Source of the DNA: Anaerolinea sp.
Lineage (GTDB): Bacteria; Chloroflexota; Anaerolineae; Anaerolineales; Villigracilaceae
Assembly: GCA_020047815.1 (NCBI GenBank)
Contig: JAIFNG010000021.1
Span: forward strand, 1-64,000
Length of the DNA stretch: 64,000 nt
Reading direction: 5' to 3'
In this document: positions 1 through 9,343 of the stretch, piece by piece
How positions within the stretch are numbered: the stretch's first letter is position 1
How the letters are laid out: the number at the start of each line of letters is the position of its first letter
Made by a program: the position numbers and the translations under genes
Notes under the pieces: generated by a model
Told to the model about the DNA's origin: nothing
What the model saw: only the letters and a program-made list of their open reading frames with translations
The model's database searches: none

Positions 1-2
1 TC

Positions 3-440
3 ATTGGGGCGATTGCCTTGTATGGCTTTCTAGGCTGGACACTAATGATCTTTTGGTGGGAAATACGCAGGCAGGGAACTTCCCTTGCCAGTCGTCGCGT
101 CCCAAGTGTCAACCTCACAATTCGCCATGGGCAAGCTCCTCCAATTATAAAAAATTTCTCCCAACCCAGCATCACCTTTGGGCGGGACCCCGGTTGCGAT
201 ATCCCGTTGATTGACGATACTGTATCTACCCGCCACGCACAACTGACCTACCATCACAACCAATGGTGGCTGGAAGACCTATCATCGACAAACGGTACGA
301 TGCTAAACCAGATCGCAATCACCATGCCCACGGTACTTACTGCCGGCGATGAGATAATTTGCGGAGATACACGCTTGATTGTAAATCTGTCTACAAATAC
401 CCTCGTTTCACCTACACAAAGGTTGGAGAAGAAAACATGA
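3..440 (+). CDS. FHA-domain membrane protein, 5' end outside the window
   Basis: The reading frame is open from the first bases of the window, so the gene begins upstream. The visible part starts inside a hydrophobic segment (IGAIALYGFLGWTLMIFWW) followed by a basic stretch, then a forkhead-associated domain. The FHA signature is clear: GRDPGCDI, then STRHA, then DLSSTNGTMLN. FHA domains bind phosphothreonine, usually on substrates of Ser/Thr kinases. The protein would be membrane-anchored with the FHA domain in the cytoplasm. Its stop codon overlaps the ATG of the next gene (ATGA). In Actinobacteria FHA proteins sit beside rodA and pbpA; here the SEDS-PBP fusion is two genes downstream, so a role in phospho-regulated wall growth is inferred. 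Confidence 0.85.
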   Translation: MGAIALYGFLGWTLMIFWWEIRRQGTSLASRRVPSVNLTIRHGQAPPIIKNFSQPSITFGRDPGCDIPLIDDTVSTRHAQLTYHHNQWWLEDLSSTNGTMLNQIAITMPTVLTAGDEIICGDTRLIVNLSTNTLVSPTQRLEKKT

Positions 441-1300
441 CAGAAAAAGTATCCATAGCGGTCATCGGCGGCTCCGGACTTTATCATATGGCTGGCCTAC
501 AGGACACGAAGGAATACAATATGGATACTCCTTTTGGGAGACCCAGCTCTCCAATTGTAGTCGGCACATTGGAGAACACACGTGTAGCGTTCCTTGCGCG
601 CCATGGATACGGGCATCACCTCACACCTAGCGAAGTACCATATCGTGCGAATATTTATGCCTTGAAGTCACTCGGCGTGGAGCGTATCATCAGCATTAGC
701 GCTTGTGGATCACTTCGGGAAGATTATGCACCAGGGCAGATTGTCATTCCTGATAATATCTTTGACAATACAAAAAACCGCGATCGCTCGTTTTTCGGCA
801 AGGGAATAGTGGCGCACATTGGTGTTGCTAATCCATTTTGTTATGACTTATCAACCATGATTCAAGAGGCGGTAGTCACAACGGGCGCAGTTACACATCG
901 CGGCGGCTCATTAATTGTGATTGAGGGTCCACGCTTTTCCACAAAGGCTGAATCGCAAGCCTTCCGTGCCTGGGGTATGTCAATCATTGGAATGACAACC
1001 GCCCCTGAGGCGTTTCTCGCCCGCGAGGCAGAAATATGTTATGCAACCATGGCACATGTCACCGACTACGATGTCTGGCATGAAAGCGCATCACCTGTTA
1101 CTGTAGAGATGGTCATCCAAATTCTTAACAAAAACACGCAAAAAGCGCAGGAAGCCATCCGTAACTTGGTGCGTGGCTTAACAATCGAACGCACCTGTGA
1201 CTGTAAAGATGCCCTGTCCACAGCCTTGATCACAGACCCCAAAGTTATCTCCTCTGAAACCCGCAACAAACTTAACCTTTTAACAGGCAAATACCTGTAA
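437..1300 (+). CDS. mtnP: S-methyl-5'-thioadenosine phosphorylase
   Basis: A 287-aa member of the MTA phosphorylase / purine nucleoside phosphorylase family, which cleaves 5'-methylthioadenosine with phosphate to adenine and methylthioribose-1-phosphate (methionine salvage and polyamine by-product removal). Visible motifs are GGSGLY near the N-terminus (phosphate site), RHGYGHHLTPSEVPYRAN, EGPRFSTKAES, and MTTAPEAFLAREAEICYA followed by TDYDVW, which favours MTAP over plain PNP. The start at 437 is set by GGAGAAG six bases upstream and the ATGA overlap with the FHA gene; an in-frame ATG at 359 would bury it in that gene. A 6-oxopurine nucleoside phosphorylase specificity remains possible. A strong hairpin follows the stop. 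Confidence 0.9.
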   Translation: MTEKVSIAVIGGSGLYHMAGLQDTKEYNMDTPFGRPSSPIVVGTLENTRVAFLARHGYGHHLTPSEVPYRANIYALKSLGVERIISISACGSLREDYAPGQIVIPDNIFDNTKNRDRSFFGKGIVAHIGVANPFCYDLSTMIQEAVVTTGAVTHRGGSLIVIEGPRFSTKAESQAFRAWGMSIIGMTTAPEAFLAREAEICYATMAHVTDYDVWHESASPVTVEMVIQILNKNTQKAQEAIRNLVRGLTIERTCDCKDALSTALITDPKVISSETRNKLNLLTGKYL

Positions 1301-1316
1301 TCAACATACACAAAAA

Positions 1317-1363
1317 AAATGTAACAGTCACTTTTTACAATCTGAAAAGTGACTGTTACATTT
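1317..1363. terminator. Perfect 19-bp hairpin after mtnP
   Basis: A perfect inverted repeat: arms 1317-1335 and 1345-1363 with a 9-base loop. The left arm is preceded by an A-run and the right arm ends in ATTTA, so it may act as a bidirectional intrinsic terminator. It separates mtnP from the SEDS-PBP gene, suggesting the latter has its own promoter. Confidence 0.7.
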
Positions 1364-1391
1364 AAATCCAAAAATGATGTACCATTGAAAC

Positions 1392-3815
1392 ATGTATGAC
1401 AGAACCCAGAGTCTCCTGTTGCGTTGGGCGGCATTCTTTCTTTTTATTCAATCCACGATCCTCACATTGTCACCCGCGGTACGCGAACGGACATGGGACG
1501 TGGATTACCGGCTTTCACATTGGCTGGGCTTTCTTGCATGGGTTGGACTAAACATCCTGGCCCATCGCGCAACAATCAAGCACCTGCCGGAACGCGACCC
1601 ATACTTATTACCAGCCGCATCCCTGCTGAGTGGCTGGGGTATATTAACCATCTGGCGGTTGGATGAAGAGTTTGGCATACGTCAGTCAATTTGGTTTGGC
1701 GTAAGCATTATTTTTTTTATTCTTGCGTTGTATTCCCGGCAAAAGATAATCCCCTTACTAAAACGCTATAAATACATTCTACTCAGCGGTGGATTACTCA
1801 TCACCGCTCTAACAATCGTGCTCGGCACAAATCCATTAGGCATAGGACCCCGCCTATGGCTTGGCTGTTGTGGCATTTACTTCCAACCTTCCGAGCCTCT
1901 CAAACTGCTATTGGTCATCTATCTTTCCGCTTATTTTGCAGACCGCATTAATATTCGTCTGACCTCACTTCCTCTTCTGGTACCAACATTGATTGTCACC
2001 GGTTTGGCCCTTTTGCTGTTGCTCGTTCAACGCGACCTCGGTACTGCATCCATTTTTGTTTGGATTTTCACAATCTCAATTTTTATTCATACTGGTAAAC
2101 GGCGTGTCTTATTAATTGCAGGTCTCTTCTTACTGGCAGTGTTAACCATTGGATATTTCTCCATTGATATCATTCATGTCCGCGTGGAGGGCTGGCTCAA
2201 TCCCTGGTCTGACCCCTCCGGGCAATCCTATCAGATTGTGCAATCGCTCCTTGCCGTTGCCAATGGAGGAATCGTCGGGCGCGGCATCGGGATTGGAAGT
2301 CCGCTTCTCGTCCCAGTCGCCATCTCTGATTTTATTTTTTCAGCAATGGCAGAGGAAACAGGACTGGTCGGGACGATTGGCTTGCTTGCTCTCGTCTGGT
2401 TGATCCTCGCCCGGGGTTTGGTTGCCTCCCTGAATGCAATGGACAAATTCCGCCGATACCTGGCGGCTGGAATCGTTGCCTATCTCGGTATACAAAGTTT
2501 GTTGATCATCGGTGGAAATTTACGTCTATTGCCATTGACTGGCGTAACCCTGCCTTTTGTTTCCTACGGCGGATCTTCTTTATTAACATCTTACATTGCC
2601 TTGTTTCTCCTTATTGTCATCAGCAGCCTGGAAGATAACGAACCGGCCTCTTTGCAGGATCCAAAACCGTACACACTTCTTGCTGGGATCATTGCCCTGG
2701 GTTTTGTGGCTGTTGCGCTGACCAGCGCATGGTGGGCAATTGTCCGCGCACCAGATTTGCTGGAACGCACAGACAACCCGCGCCGATCAATTGCAGATCG
2801 CTACGTACCGCGTGGCGAAATGCTTGACAGAAACAACCAGCCAATTAACATCACTCAGGGAAAAAGCGGAACATATCAACGCATCTATCTTTACCCTGAC
2901 CTAGCACCTGTCATTGGTTATACACACCCAGTTTATGGACAAGCAGGCTTGGAGGCAACACTTGATGATTACCTGCGCGGTTTACAGGGGAATCCATCCA
3001 GCCTAGTATGGTGGGATCACCTCCTTTACGGCACTCCTCCTCCCGGGCTGGATGTGCGCCTGAGCATTAGCCTTGCCTTGCAATCCAAAGCTGATCAACT
3101 ATTGGGGGGGCACGCGGGTGGAATTGTTTTGCTGAATGCTGAAACAGGCGAGATTCTTATCATGGCCTCCCATCCAACCTATGACCCAAATAAACTAAGC
3201 GAAGAAGGTGAAGCGCTGGCTCAAAACCCATCTGCACCACTTGTGAATCGCGCAACACAAGGCTTATACCCAATTGGTACTTCCACCCTGCCTCTAATTC
3301 GGGCAAAGTTTGGTATTACTCAGCCGACAGAACCTCAACTAAGTGCATACTATCAGCAACTTGGTTTAGATCGAACACCCGCAATAAACCTGCCAGCGGG
3401 GTTTGATGCCCTAAATACTTCCGCAGCAGATTTGAAAGTAAGTCCTTTGCAGGTTAGCCTCGCTGCAGCCTTATTAAGTCACAAAGGCATAATACCCACA
3501 CCGCGTATCGCTACTGCCGTAAACACGCCTGAACAGGGTTGGGTGATTCTGTCGACGCAGGATACACCTGTTGAGGTAATTGAGCCAGAAACAGCGAACA
3601 ATGCATCTGCAACATTCATTGTGGAAGGCAAATCGTACTGGTCTCATGTTGGTCAGGCAAGCGTAGATAACGAAATAACAACCTGGTTGCTAGCCGGCAC
3701 GCTGCCGGAGTGGAAAGGCACCCCGCTCGTGTTAGTTGTAACGTTGGAAGAAAACAACATTTTTCTTGCAAACTATATTGGAGATAAAATACTTGACGCA
3801 GCACTAAATCAATAA
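1392..3815 (+). CDS. SEDS (FtsW/RodA) glycosyltransferase fused to a degenerate PBP transpeptidase domain
   Basis: 807 aa. Residues about 1-430 form a multi-pass SEDS peptidoglycan polymerase, with QPSEPLKLLLVIYLSAYFAD, the WLNPWSDPSGQSYQ loop, SAMAEETGLVG and TLPFVSYGGSSLL, all typical of FtsW/RodA. From about residue 455 a class-B PBP-like extracytoplasmic domain follows (PRGEMLDRN, AGGIVLLNAETGEILIMASH, SPLQVSLAAALLSHKG). The catalytic motifs are lost. Where PBPs have YPPGST[FL]K, this has YPIGTSTL (residues 626-633), with no SxxK lysine, and the KTGTA region reads WSHVGQA. The domain is therefore predicted to be structural or regulatory. SEDS proteins normally pair with a separate bPBP; here the partner is covalent. 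No clear Shine-Dalgarno precedes the ATG. Confidence 0.9.
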   Translation: MYDRTQSLLLRWAAFFLFIQSTILTLSPAVRERTWDVDYRLSHWLGFLAWVGLNILAHRATIKHLPERDPYLLPAASLLSGWGILTIWRLDEEFGIRQSIWFGVSIIFFILALYSRQKIIPLLKRYKYILLSGGLLITALTIVLGTNPLGIGPRLWLGCCGIYFQPSEPLKLLLVIYLSAYFADRINIRLTSLPLLVPTLIVTGLALLLLLVQRDLGTASIFVWIFTISIFIHTGKRRVLLIAGLFLLAVLTIGYFSIDIIHVRVEGWLNPWSDPSGQSYQIVQSLLAVANGGIVGRGIGIGSPLLVPVAISDFIFSAMAEETGLVGTIGLLALVWLILARGLVASLNAMDKFRRYLAAGIVAYLGIQSLLIIGGNLRLLPLTGVTLPFVSYGGSSLLTSYIALFLLIVISSLEDNEPASLQDPKPYTLLAGIIALGFVAVALTSAWWAIVRAPDLLERTDNPRRSIADRYVPRGEMLDRNNQPINITQGKSGTYQRIYLYPDLAPVIGYTHPVYGQAGLEATLDDYLRGLQGNPSSLVWWDHLLYGTPPPGLDVRLSISLALQSKADQLLGGHAGGIVLLNAETGEILIMASHPTYDPNKLSEEGEALAQNPSAPLVNRATQGLYPIGTSTLPLIRAKFGITQPTEPQLSAYYQQLGLDRTPAINLPAGFDALNTSAADLKVSPLQVSLAAALLSHKGIIPTPRIATAVNTPEQGWVILSTQDTPVEVIEPETANNASATFIVEGKSYWSHVGQASVDNEITTWLLAGTLPEWKGTPLVLVVTLEENNIFLANYIGDKILDAALNQ

Positions 3816-3820
3816 ATCAA

Positions 3821-3854
3821 AAAAAAGGTCAGGACCCTAATCCTGACCTTTTTT
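3821..3854. terminator. Bidirectional intrinsic terminator between convergent genes
   Basis: A 14-bp perfect stem (arms 3821-3834 and 3841-3854) with a 6-base loop, A6 on the left and T6 on the right. It sits exactly between the convergent SEDS-PBP and ferredoxin genes and can serve both. Confidence 0.9.
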
Positions 3855-3867
3855 GAACGATATATTT

Positions 3868-4281
3868 TTATGAACCCTGGTCGTTGTCCTTTGCGGCGTA
3901 GCCGGGTCCAGACTTGAAGAAATCATTGTTGACTTGAATATCCAAAGTTAGATCGACGATTTCCCCCGCGGCAAGTTGCCGAGTGGTATCAAGTATAACT
4001 GCCTTCCCGTGATGATTCGTTCCTTCGTAATGTCCAGTAAGCCCAACCTTATTTATATATTCACCACCTTTAGCAGTATACCCGGCAGGGACTTCATCCT
4101 CTGGGAAGATTGCTGAAAAAGGACATTCCGGCACACAAGCTCCACAATCAATACATGTATCAGGGTCGATATACACCATAGACCACCCGTCTGCGGGTTG
4201 TCCTGGGACGATACACTCCACTGGACATACTTCAATGCAGCCTCGATCACGAACACATAAACTTGTTATCACGTGAGTCAT
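3868..4281 (-). CDS. 7Fe-like ferredoxin with C-terminal extension
   Basis: 137 aa. The N-terminal half is a two-cluster ferredoxin: C9-x5-C15-x3-C19P-x2-C23, then CIDCGACVPECP and the FdxA-like AIFPEDEVP. The first spacing is two residues shorter than in the Azotobacter/Thermus 7Fe ferredoxins (C-x7-C), so the type of the first cluster is not certain. A second half of roughly 75 residues with no recognised domain follows (KAVILDTTRQLAAGEIVDL). The start at 4281 has AAGGAG upstream; a longer in-frame start at 4317 lacks one. It would carry electrons in the cytoplasm; the partner is not shown by the neighbours. Confidence 0.85.
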   Translation of the reverse strand: MTHVITSLCVRDRGCIEVCPVECIVPGQPADGWSMVYIDPDTCIDCGACVPECPFSAIFPEDEVPAGYTAKGGEYINKVGLTGHYEGTNHHGKAVILDTTRQLAAGEIVDLTLDIQVNNDFFKSGPGYAAKDNDQGS

Positions 4282-4322
4282 GTTTTTTCTCCTTGTGAAA
4301 ATATCTATGAAATCCAAAGGAT

Positions 4323-4353
4323 AAAAAAATGACAGGATATTATTATCCTGTCA
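4323..4353 (-). terminator. Terminator of the superoxide dismutase gene
   Basis: A 10-bp perfect stem (4330-4339 with 4344-4353) and 4-base loop. On the minus strand it is followed by a run of seven T, as expected for a transcript coming from the SOD gene. Confidence 0.85.
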
Positions 4354-4359
4354 GATTAT

Positions 4360-4965
4360 CTACTTTGCTGAATAGCGCTCGGCAACTGCATCCCAGTTAA
4401 CTACATTCCACCAGGCAGAAATGTATTCGGGGCGCCGGTTTTGATATTTCAGGTAGTATGCATGTTCCCAAACATCCAATCCCAGGATCGGGGTGAGCCC
4501 CTCCGAAAGAGGGTTATCCTGGTTAGCAGTGGAAACTACAGCAAGACCGCTTCCCTTTTTAACAAGCCATGCCCAGCCAGAGCCAAAGCGGGTGGCGGCT
4601 GCTTTTTCAAATTCAACCTTAAAGGCATCAAATGAAGTAAATGAAGCGTCGATTGCCTTGGCTAATTCGTTTTTTGGAGCACCGCCCGCCTTGGGAGCCA
4701 TGAATTCCCAGAATAAATTGTGATTATAGGTCCCACCGCCATGATTGCGAACAACCATTCGCACGCCCTCAGGCACAGCACTCAAATCGCCAAGCATGGA
4801 TTCAAGTGATTTACCAGCAAGCTCCGGGGTTTTCTCCACTGCTCCGTTCAAATTTGTAATATAGGTATTGTGGTGTTTAGTATGGTGAATTTCCATTGTG
4901 CGCGCATCTATATGCGGCTCCAAAGCGTCATATGCATAAGCAAGTTTGGGAAGTTCGAAAGCCAT
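4360..4965 (-). CDS. sodA: Superoxide dismutase, Mn-type
   Basis: A 201-aa Fe/Mn-family superoxide dismutase that converts superoxide to peroxide and oxygen. All four metal ligands are present: H27 (EIHHTKHH), H82 (TYNHNLFWE), D164 and H168 (DVWEHAYY). The GGG before YNH together with TANQDNPL in the C-terminal half favour manganese over iron. No signal peptide is visible, so it acts in the cytoplasm. The start has AAGGAG upstream. It has its own terminator, separate from the ferredoxin next to it. Presence suggests exposure to oxygen. Confidence 0.95.
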   Translation of the reverse strand: MAFELPKLAYAYDALEPHIDARTMEIHHTKHHNTYITNLNGAVEKTPELAGKSLESMLGDLSAVPEGVRMVVRNHGGGTYNHNLFWEFMAPKAGGAPKNELAKAIDASFTSFDAFKVEFEKAAATRFGSGWAWLVKKGSGLAVVSTANQDNPLSEGLTPILGLDVWEHAYYLKYQNRRPEYISAWWNVVNWDAVAERYSAK

Positions 4966-5214
4966 GATTTTCTCTCCTTGAAAAATAGTGAATATATTAT
5001 TAAATTGATTTTACTCCGAACAGGTAATACTCGCAAGAATTTGGACAATTTTCATATAAATATCATACAATTCAGGAATGGAAGAATAATCTCGGAATAA
5101 TTGAGTTTATAAGGTCGTGGTAAGGGATACATGAAAAAACCCGATCATCTCCCCACACGCCACCCGAGGGCTCAACTTTTTATCGATAAATATATTAATC
5201 GATTCCATTGGCTT

Positions 5215-5220
5215 TATAAT
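5215..5220 (+). promoter_or_regulatory. Candidate -10 box of the thiolase operon
   Basis: A perfect TATAAT 26 bases before the start codon. I find no convincing -35 hexamer at 16-18 bases, so this is a weak call. Confidence 0.35.
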
Positions 5221-5245
5221 TGCTTATACTACCAACGGAGACAGG

Positions 5246-6448
5246 ATGAGCAAAGAAAATGAACCCGTGATTTTGAGCGCAGCTCGTACAGCTATTGGGA
5301 AATTCCAAGGAGGACTCAATAATATACCCACTGTAAGACTTGGCGCAGAGGTAATAAAAGCTGCGGTGGAACGTGCAGGAATTATTGACCCTAATGATGT
5401 GGAAGAAGTTTTAATGGGCAATGTGGTGCAGGCGGGCAACGGGCAAGCACCTGCACGTCAGTCGTCGATCATGGCTGGGCTCCCAGTCACAATTGGCGCA
5501 ACTACGATCAATAAAGTCTGCGGCTCAGGATTGAAAGCCATCATGCTATCAGCACAGGCCATCCGCGCTGGCGATGCCGCTCTCCTTGTTGCGGGTGGAA
5601 TGGAATCCATGAGTCGCGCGCCATTTCTTGTGAATGGACGTACAGGTGAGTTAAAGTTCGGTAATCAGGTGTTGACTGATGCCCTGCTCCACGATGGCTT
5701 GTGGGACCCATTTGAAAACTGGAGCATGGGCATGGCAGCAGAATTTATCGCCAATGAATATCAAGTTACGCGCGAGGAGATGGATAATTTCGCGGTTCAC
5801 TCTCACCTCAAAGCAGCTGATGCCCAGGAAAAAGGACGATTCAATCCTGAAATTGTCCCTTTCCATATCCCAGGGCGAAAGGGTGAAACAATCATCTTTG
5901 ACACCGATGAATGCCCGCGTAAGGACTCATCCCTTGAGAAACTGGCAAAATTAACGCCCGTCTTCAAATCCGATGGGAAAGTGACAGCTGGGAATGCTTC
6001 ATCCATGAATGATGGTGCGGCAGCGCTCGTAATTTCATCCCGCATGTATGCAGAAAAAAATAATATTAAACCTATTGCGCGAATAATTGACTATGCGCAA
6101 ATAGCATTAGAGCCTAAATATTTATTTGCCGCGCCCGCTCACGCCATGCTTAAGCTGTTGAATAAAGTCGGCTGGACATTACCCGAAGTAGATTTAATTG
6201 AACTCAATGAAGCATTCTCCGCTCAGGTTCTTGGAAACGGCCACATGTTAGCAGGTCAAGGCTGGGATTGGGATAAGGTCAATATCAATGGGGGGGCAAT
6301 CGCCTTGGGTCATCCGCTTGGCGCAAGCGGCGCCCGTGTACTGACAACCCTCATTTATGCCCTAAGAGAGCGTGGCTTAAAGCGTGGCATTGCGTCACTA
6401 TGCCTGGGCGGCGGTGAAGCTGTTGCCATGGCCGTGGAGGTTGATTAA
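5246..6448 (+). CDS. Acetyl-CoA acetyltransferase (thiolase)
   Basis: A 400-aa thiolase that condenses or cleaves acetoacetyl-CoA. The catalytic residues are visible: C92 in NKVCGSGLKA, H356 in ALGHPLGASGAR, and C386 in SLCLGGGEA. The start is fixed by GGAG seven bases upstream. The gene is followed after 69 bases by a 3-hydroxyacyl-CoA dehydrogenase, so the pair can interconvert acetyl-CoA and 3-hydroxybutyryl-CoA, either in short-chain oxidation or in reductive C4 formation. No crotonase or polyhydroxyalkanoate synthase is next to it, so direction is not decided. A perfect TATAAT lies 26 bases before the ATG. Confidence 0.93.
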   Translation: MSKENEPVILSAARTAIGKFQGGLNNIPTVRLGAEVIKAAVERAGIIDPNDVEEVLMGNVVQAGNGQAPARQSSIMAGLPVTIGATTINKVCGSGLKAIMLSAQAIRAGDAALLVAGGMESMSRAPFLVNGRTGELKFGNQVLTDALLHDGLWDPFENWSMGMAAEFIANEYQVTREEMDNFAVHSHLKAADAQEKGRFNPEIVPFHIPGRKGETIIFDTDECPRKDSSLEKLAKLTPVFKSDGKVTAGNASSMNDGAAALVISSRMYAEKNNIKPIARIIDYAQIALEPKYLFAAPAHAMLKLLNKVGWTLPEVDLIELNEAFSAQVLGNGHMLAGQGWDWDKVNINGGAIALGHPLGASGARVLTTLIYALRERGLKRGIASLCLGGGEAVAMAVEVD

Positions 6449-6517
6449 ATAACCGAAGAGCGATGAAGGGGAGAAAATATTCCATGTAAACTAGTGTTTC
6501 CATCCAAAGGAGGCAAT

Positions 6518-7363
6518 ATGACCATAAAAAACATCTTCATTATCGGCGCAGGAACCATGGGCAACGGCATCGCGCAAGTCGCAGCGACATCAGGTTTTAC
6601 AGTCACATGCATGGATGTTGACCCCGCCGGGCTCGAAAAGGCAAAAGCCACCATACACAGATCCTCTACCAAACTTCTTGAAAAAGGTGAGATCACTGCT
6701 GCGCAAAAAGCATCCACCGAAAACATCCACTTTGCTACAGACCTGAAACAAATTGCCAAAGCCGATCTTGTCATTGAAGCTGCGACCGAAAATCCGGAAT
6801 TGAAATTCGGGATTTTCCGCGACATGGATGAACATGCTCATAAAAATGCCATCCTCGCAACCAACACTTCTTCGATATCAATTACACGAATTGCTGCTGT
6901 TACAAAACGCCCTAAAAAAGTGATAGGCATGCATTTCATGAATCCCGTGCCAAGGATGAAATTGGTCGAAGTCATCCGTGGATTAACAACCTCAGAGGAT
7001 ACATTAACCTCAATTATTGAAGTCTGTAAAGGGATGGGCAAGGATCCTGTCCAGGCAAATGACTCACCGGGATTTATCTCAAATCGTATCCTTTGCCCAA
7101 TGATCAACGAAGCAGTATTCGCCTTACAGGAAAATGTCGGCACAGTTGAAGCCATTGACCAGGTCATGAAAACCGGCATGAATCACCCCATGGGACCACT
7201 TTCGCTTGCAGACCTGATTGGATTGGATGTTGTGTTATCTGTTATGGAGGTTTTACAAAGAGACTTGGGGGATGATAAATATCGCCCGGCATATCTTCTA
7301 AAAAAAATGGTGGCTGCGGGATATTTGGGAAGGAAGTCTGGGAGGGGGTTTTATCAATACTAA
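6518..7363 (+). CDS. 3-hydroxybutyryl-CoA dehydrogenase
   Basis: A 281-aa single-domain 3-hydroxyacyl-CoA dehydrogenase. The N-terminal Rossmann fold shows [12 protein letters not shown] for NAD(P), then the catalytic-histidine segment [27 protein letters not shown], and the C-terminal [17 protein letters not shown]. It oxidises 3-hydroxybutyryl-CoA to acetoacetyl-CoA or runs in reverse. The start at 6518 has a strong AAGGAGG; an in-frame ATG at 6494 has none. It is the second gene of an operon with the thiolase. Confidence 0.93.
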   Translation: MTIKNIFIIGAGTMGNGIAQVAATSGFTVTCMDVDPAGLEKAKATIHRSSTKLLEKGEITAAQKASTENIHFATDLKQIAKADLVIEAATENPELKFGIFRDMDEHAHKNAILATNTSSISITRIAAVTKRPKKVIGMHFMNPVPRMKLVEVIRGLTTSEDTLTSIIEVCKGMGKDPVQANDSPGFISNRILCPMINEAVFALQENVGTVEAIDQVMKTGMNHPMGPLSLADLIGLDVVLSVMEVLQRDLGDDKYRPAYLLKKMVAAGYLGRKSGRGFYQY

Positions 7364-7429
7364 AAGACAGGATTAGAATTAATTTTCGATCCAGTCCTTA
7401 ACGATCACCCCCTCATATTCGCAGAATTT

Positions 7430-7459
7430 ATTTGTTGCGAGGGTACCCTCGCAACAAAT
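7430..7459. terminator. 30-base perfect palindrome between convergent genes
   Basis: A perfect 30-base palindrome centred on GGTACC, between the convergent dehydrogenase and ftcD genes. It can fold to a long stem from either strand. There is no strong T-run, so it may be a terminator or a protein-binding palindrome. Confidence 0.5.
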
Positions 7460-7473
7460 ATAACCACACAATC

Positions 7474-9015
7474 CTAGATACCTCCACGCTCCTTCATCAC
7501 AGCACGAATCGCGTTTTCGAGTTTATCAGCTTTGGACTCGAGTTCTGCTAGTTCACTCAGTGCCTTTTCCCCCACCGATTTATCATCCAGTGAATTTATA
7601 TTGATTTTTACATTGTATGCAGCGGCGGTGAGTGCAGCTCGGGACATGGCAAAGCCCGAAGCTGAATCACTGATGGCATTAAGATTGCCCCGTTCAGCGC
7701 ATTTTAGCGCGAGATCCATGACCTTGACGGCATCTTCACAAACGTGCAATGGAATATGTGCGGCATTCAATGTCGCTTGTATGATCGCTGCCTCTCGGGC
7801 TTTCTTTTCCTCGGTACTGTTCTTTGAGAGGCCATAAGCACCCATCACTGCCTCAAACGCGGCCGAATCATCTTCTACAGCCTGGGTCAACTCAGCGCGA
7901 AGATTTTCAGCTACTACGCGGATCGCCTGCATTTCAGCTTCAACTTCCGCATATTTCTTTTTACCAATGGTCAATCCTGCAACCATGGCAACCAATGCCG
8001 CACCCATAGAACCTGCGAAAGCACCCGCCGACCCGCCGCCCGGAGTTGGAGTCGAAGAGGCTAATTCATCAGGAAACGAGGCTTGGGAATCTGCAGAATG
8101 CGTATCAGAGGCGAGCGCAGAAAAAAGCCTGGATTCAAGAATCTGCTCTTTATCAAATTGATCCAACTGCGTATACCACACCGCTGCATCCACCAAGGCG
8201 TCCTGTGGAATTAATCCGACGAGTTCGCTGTGATGAATTCCAACTCCATAACGCTGAGCTTCACGTCGAATGAACTCAACAACGCGGGCTATGGGTGTTT
8301 CACGGAAATTGGTGAGGTTCATGGAAACTTGTGCACGCCCATCCACAAGCAAGCCAAGACCTTTTACATAACGCAGGCCGCCCGATGACTGACGTACAGC
8401 TTTAGCTATTTTTTTTGCAATATCCACATCGTCAGTGGTTAGATAAACATTGAAGGCGACCAGCGGATAACGTGCACCAATAACAGTCGCCCCAGCCTTG
8501 GGCAGGACGTTTGGACCGAAATCTGGTTTTCGGCTGAAGTCTTCCTCTCCAGCCAGGGCCAACTTAAGTCCCTCATATTGCCCCCTGCGTATGTTTTCAA
8601 GATTTGTGCGGTCAGGGCGGGTTGCCGCCGCTTCATACAAGTAGACAGGAATACCCAAGTCGCTCCCGACACGCAAACCAAGTCTTTGGGCAATGGCAAC
8701 ACACTCATCCATACTGGCGTTCAATAGCGGTACAAAAGGACAAACATCTGTTGCTCCTATCCGCGGGTGTGCGCCCGTATGCTGGTCCAGGTCTATCAAT
8801 TCCGCTGCAGTCTTAATGGCGCGGAAGGCAGCTTCTTCAACGCCTGCGGGTGAACCAGCAAAGGTTAGCACTGTACGGTTATGATCAAAATCGGAGGAAC
8901 GGTCGAGGAGTTTTACTTCGCTGACCGATTGGATGGCAGCAGCGATCTGATCAATAATTTCAGGTCGCCGCGCCTCTGAGAAATTGGGTATACATTCAAT
9001 GAGTTGGCTGGTCAT
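7474..9015 (-). CDS. ftcD: Formiminotransferase-cyclodeaminase (bifunctional)
   Basis: 513 aa, two domains as in the animal enzyme. Residues 1-300 are glutamate formiminotransferase (CIPNFSEARRPE, TGAHPRIGATDVCPFVP with the family's catalytic histidine). Residues about 320-513 are the cyclodeaminase (FTPTPGGGS-type STPTPGGGSAGAFAGSMGAA). It transfers the formimino group of formiminoglutamate to tetrahydrofolate and deaminates it to methenyl-THF, the end of histidine breakdown. No hut genes are near. In several bacteria the two activities are separate genes; here they are fused. The start at 9015 has only a weak AAGAGA. Confidence 0.92.
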   Translation of the reverse strand: MTSQLIECIPNFSEARRPEIIDQIAAAIQSVSEVKLLDRSSDFDHNRTVLTFAGSPAGVEEAAFRAIKTAAELIDLDQHTGAHPRIGATDVCPFVPLLNASMDECVAIAQRLGLRVGSDLGIPVYLYEAAATRPDRTNLENIRRGQYEGLKLALAGEEDFSRKPDFGPNVLPKAGATVIGARYPLVAFNVYLTTDDVDIAKKIAKAVRQSSGGLRYVKGLGLLVDGRAQVSMNLTNFRETPIARVVEFIRREAQRYGVGIHHSELVGLIPQDALVDAAVWYTQLDQFDKEQILESRLFSALASDTHSADSQASFPDELASSTPTPGGGSAGAFAGSMGAALVAMVAGLTIGKKKYAEVEAEMQAIRVVAENLRAELTQAVEDDSAAFEAVMGAYGLSKNSTEEKKAREAAIIQATLNAAHIPLHVCEDAVKVMDLALKCAERGNLNAISDSASGFAMSRAALTAAAYNVKININSLDDKSVGEKALSELAELESKADKLENAIRAVMKERGGI

Positions 9016-9171
9016 ATGGTCTCTTGGTTTAATATTCCGATATCTGGATTTTGGATTTTGGATTTATGATTACAGGGTAATTATAAGAGGAATCAAGAAT
9101 GTATGTGCCTTCCCACCCCTGGCTTTCGAGATCCGCTGAAATTTCAATCTGTGAATTATGGAGGATACATC

Positions 9172-9342
9172 ATGAAAATTGACCGCCGTAAACTATCTGG
9201 CTATTTACTTATTCTTGGTATGGTTTTTCTTTCCATCGGCATCACCACAAAAAACACTGCATTTTCGTGGGCAGCTGTTGCTTGTCTTATGATCTCACTC
9301 GTTATGGGTGGAAAATGGATAAATCCGGGAGGAAAAAAGTGA
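9172..9342 (+). CDS. Small two-helix membrane protein
   Basis: 56 aa with a basic N-terminus (MKIDRRKLSG) and two hydrophobic stretches (about 10-27 and 32-48), ending in a lysine tail. A good GGAGG lies nine bases before the ATG, which is why this start is chosen over one at 9103. I do not recognise the family. It is alone between ftcD and mltG, both on the other strand. Confidence 0.6.
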   Translation: MKIDRRKLSGYLLILGMVFLSIGITTKNTAFSWAAVACLMISLVMGGKWINPGGKK

Positions 9343-9343
9343 A

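Noticed and set aside
6449-6517. Short frame between thiolase and dehydrogenase
   Set aside because: Only about eight codons long and without a pattern; treated as spacer.
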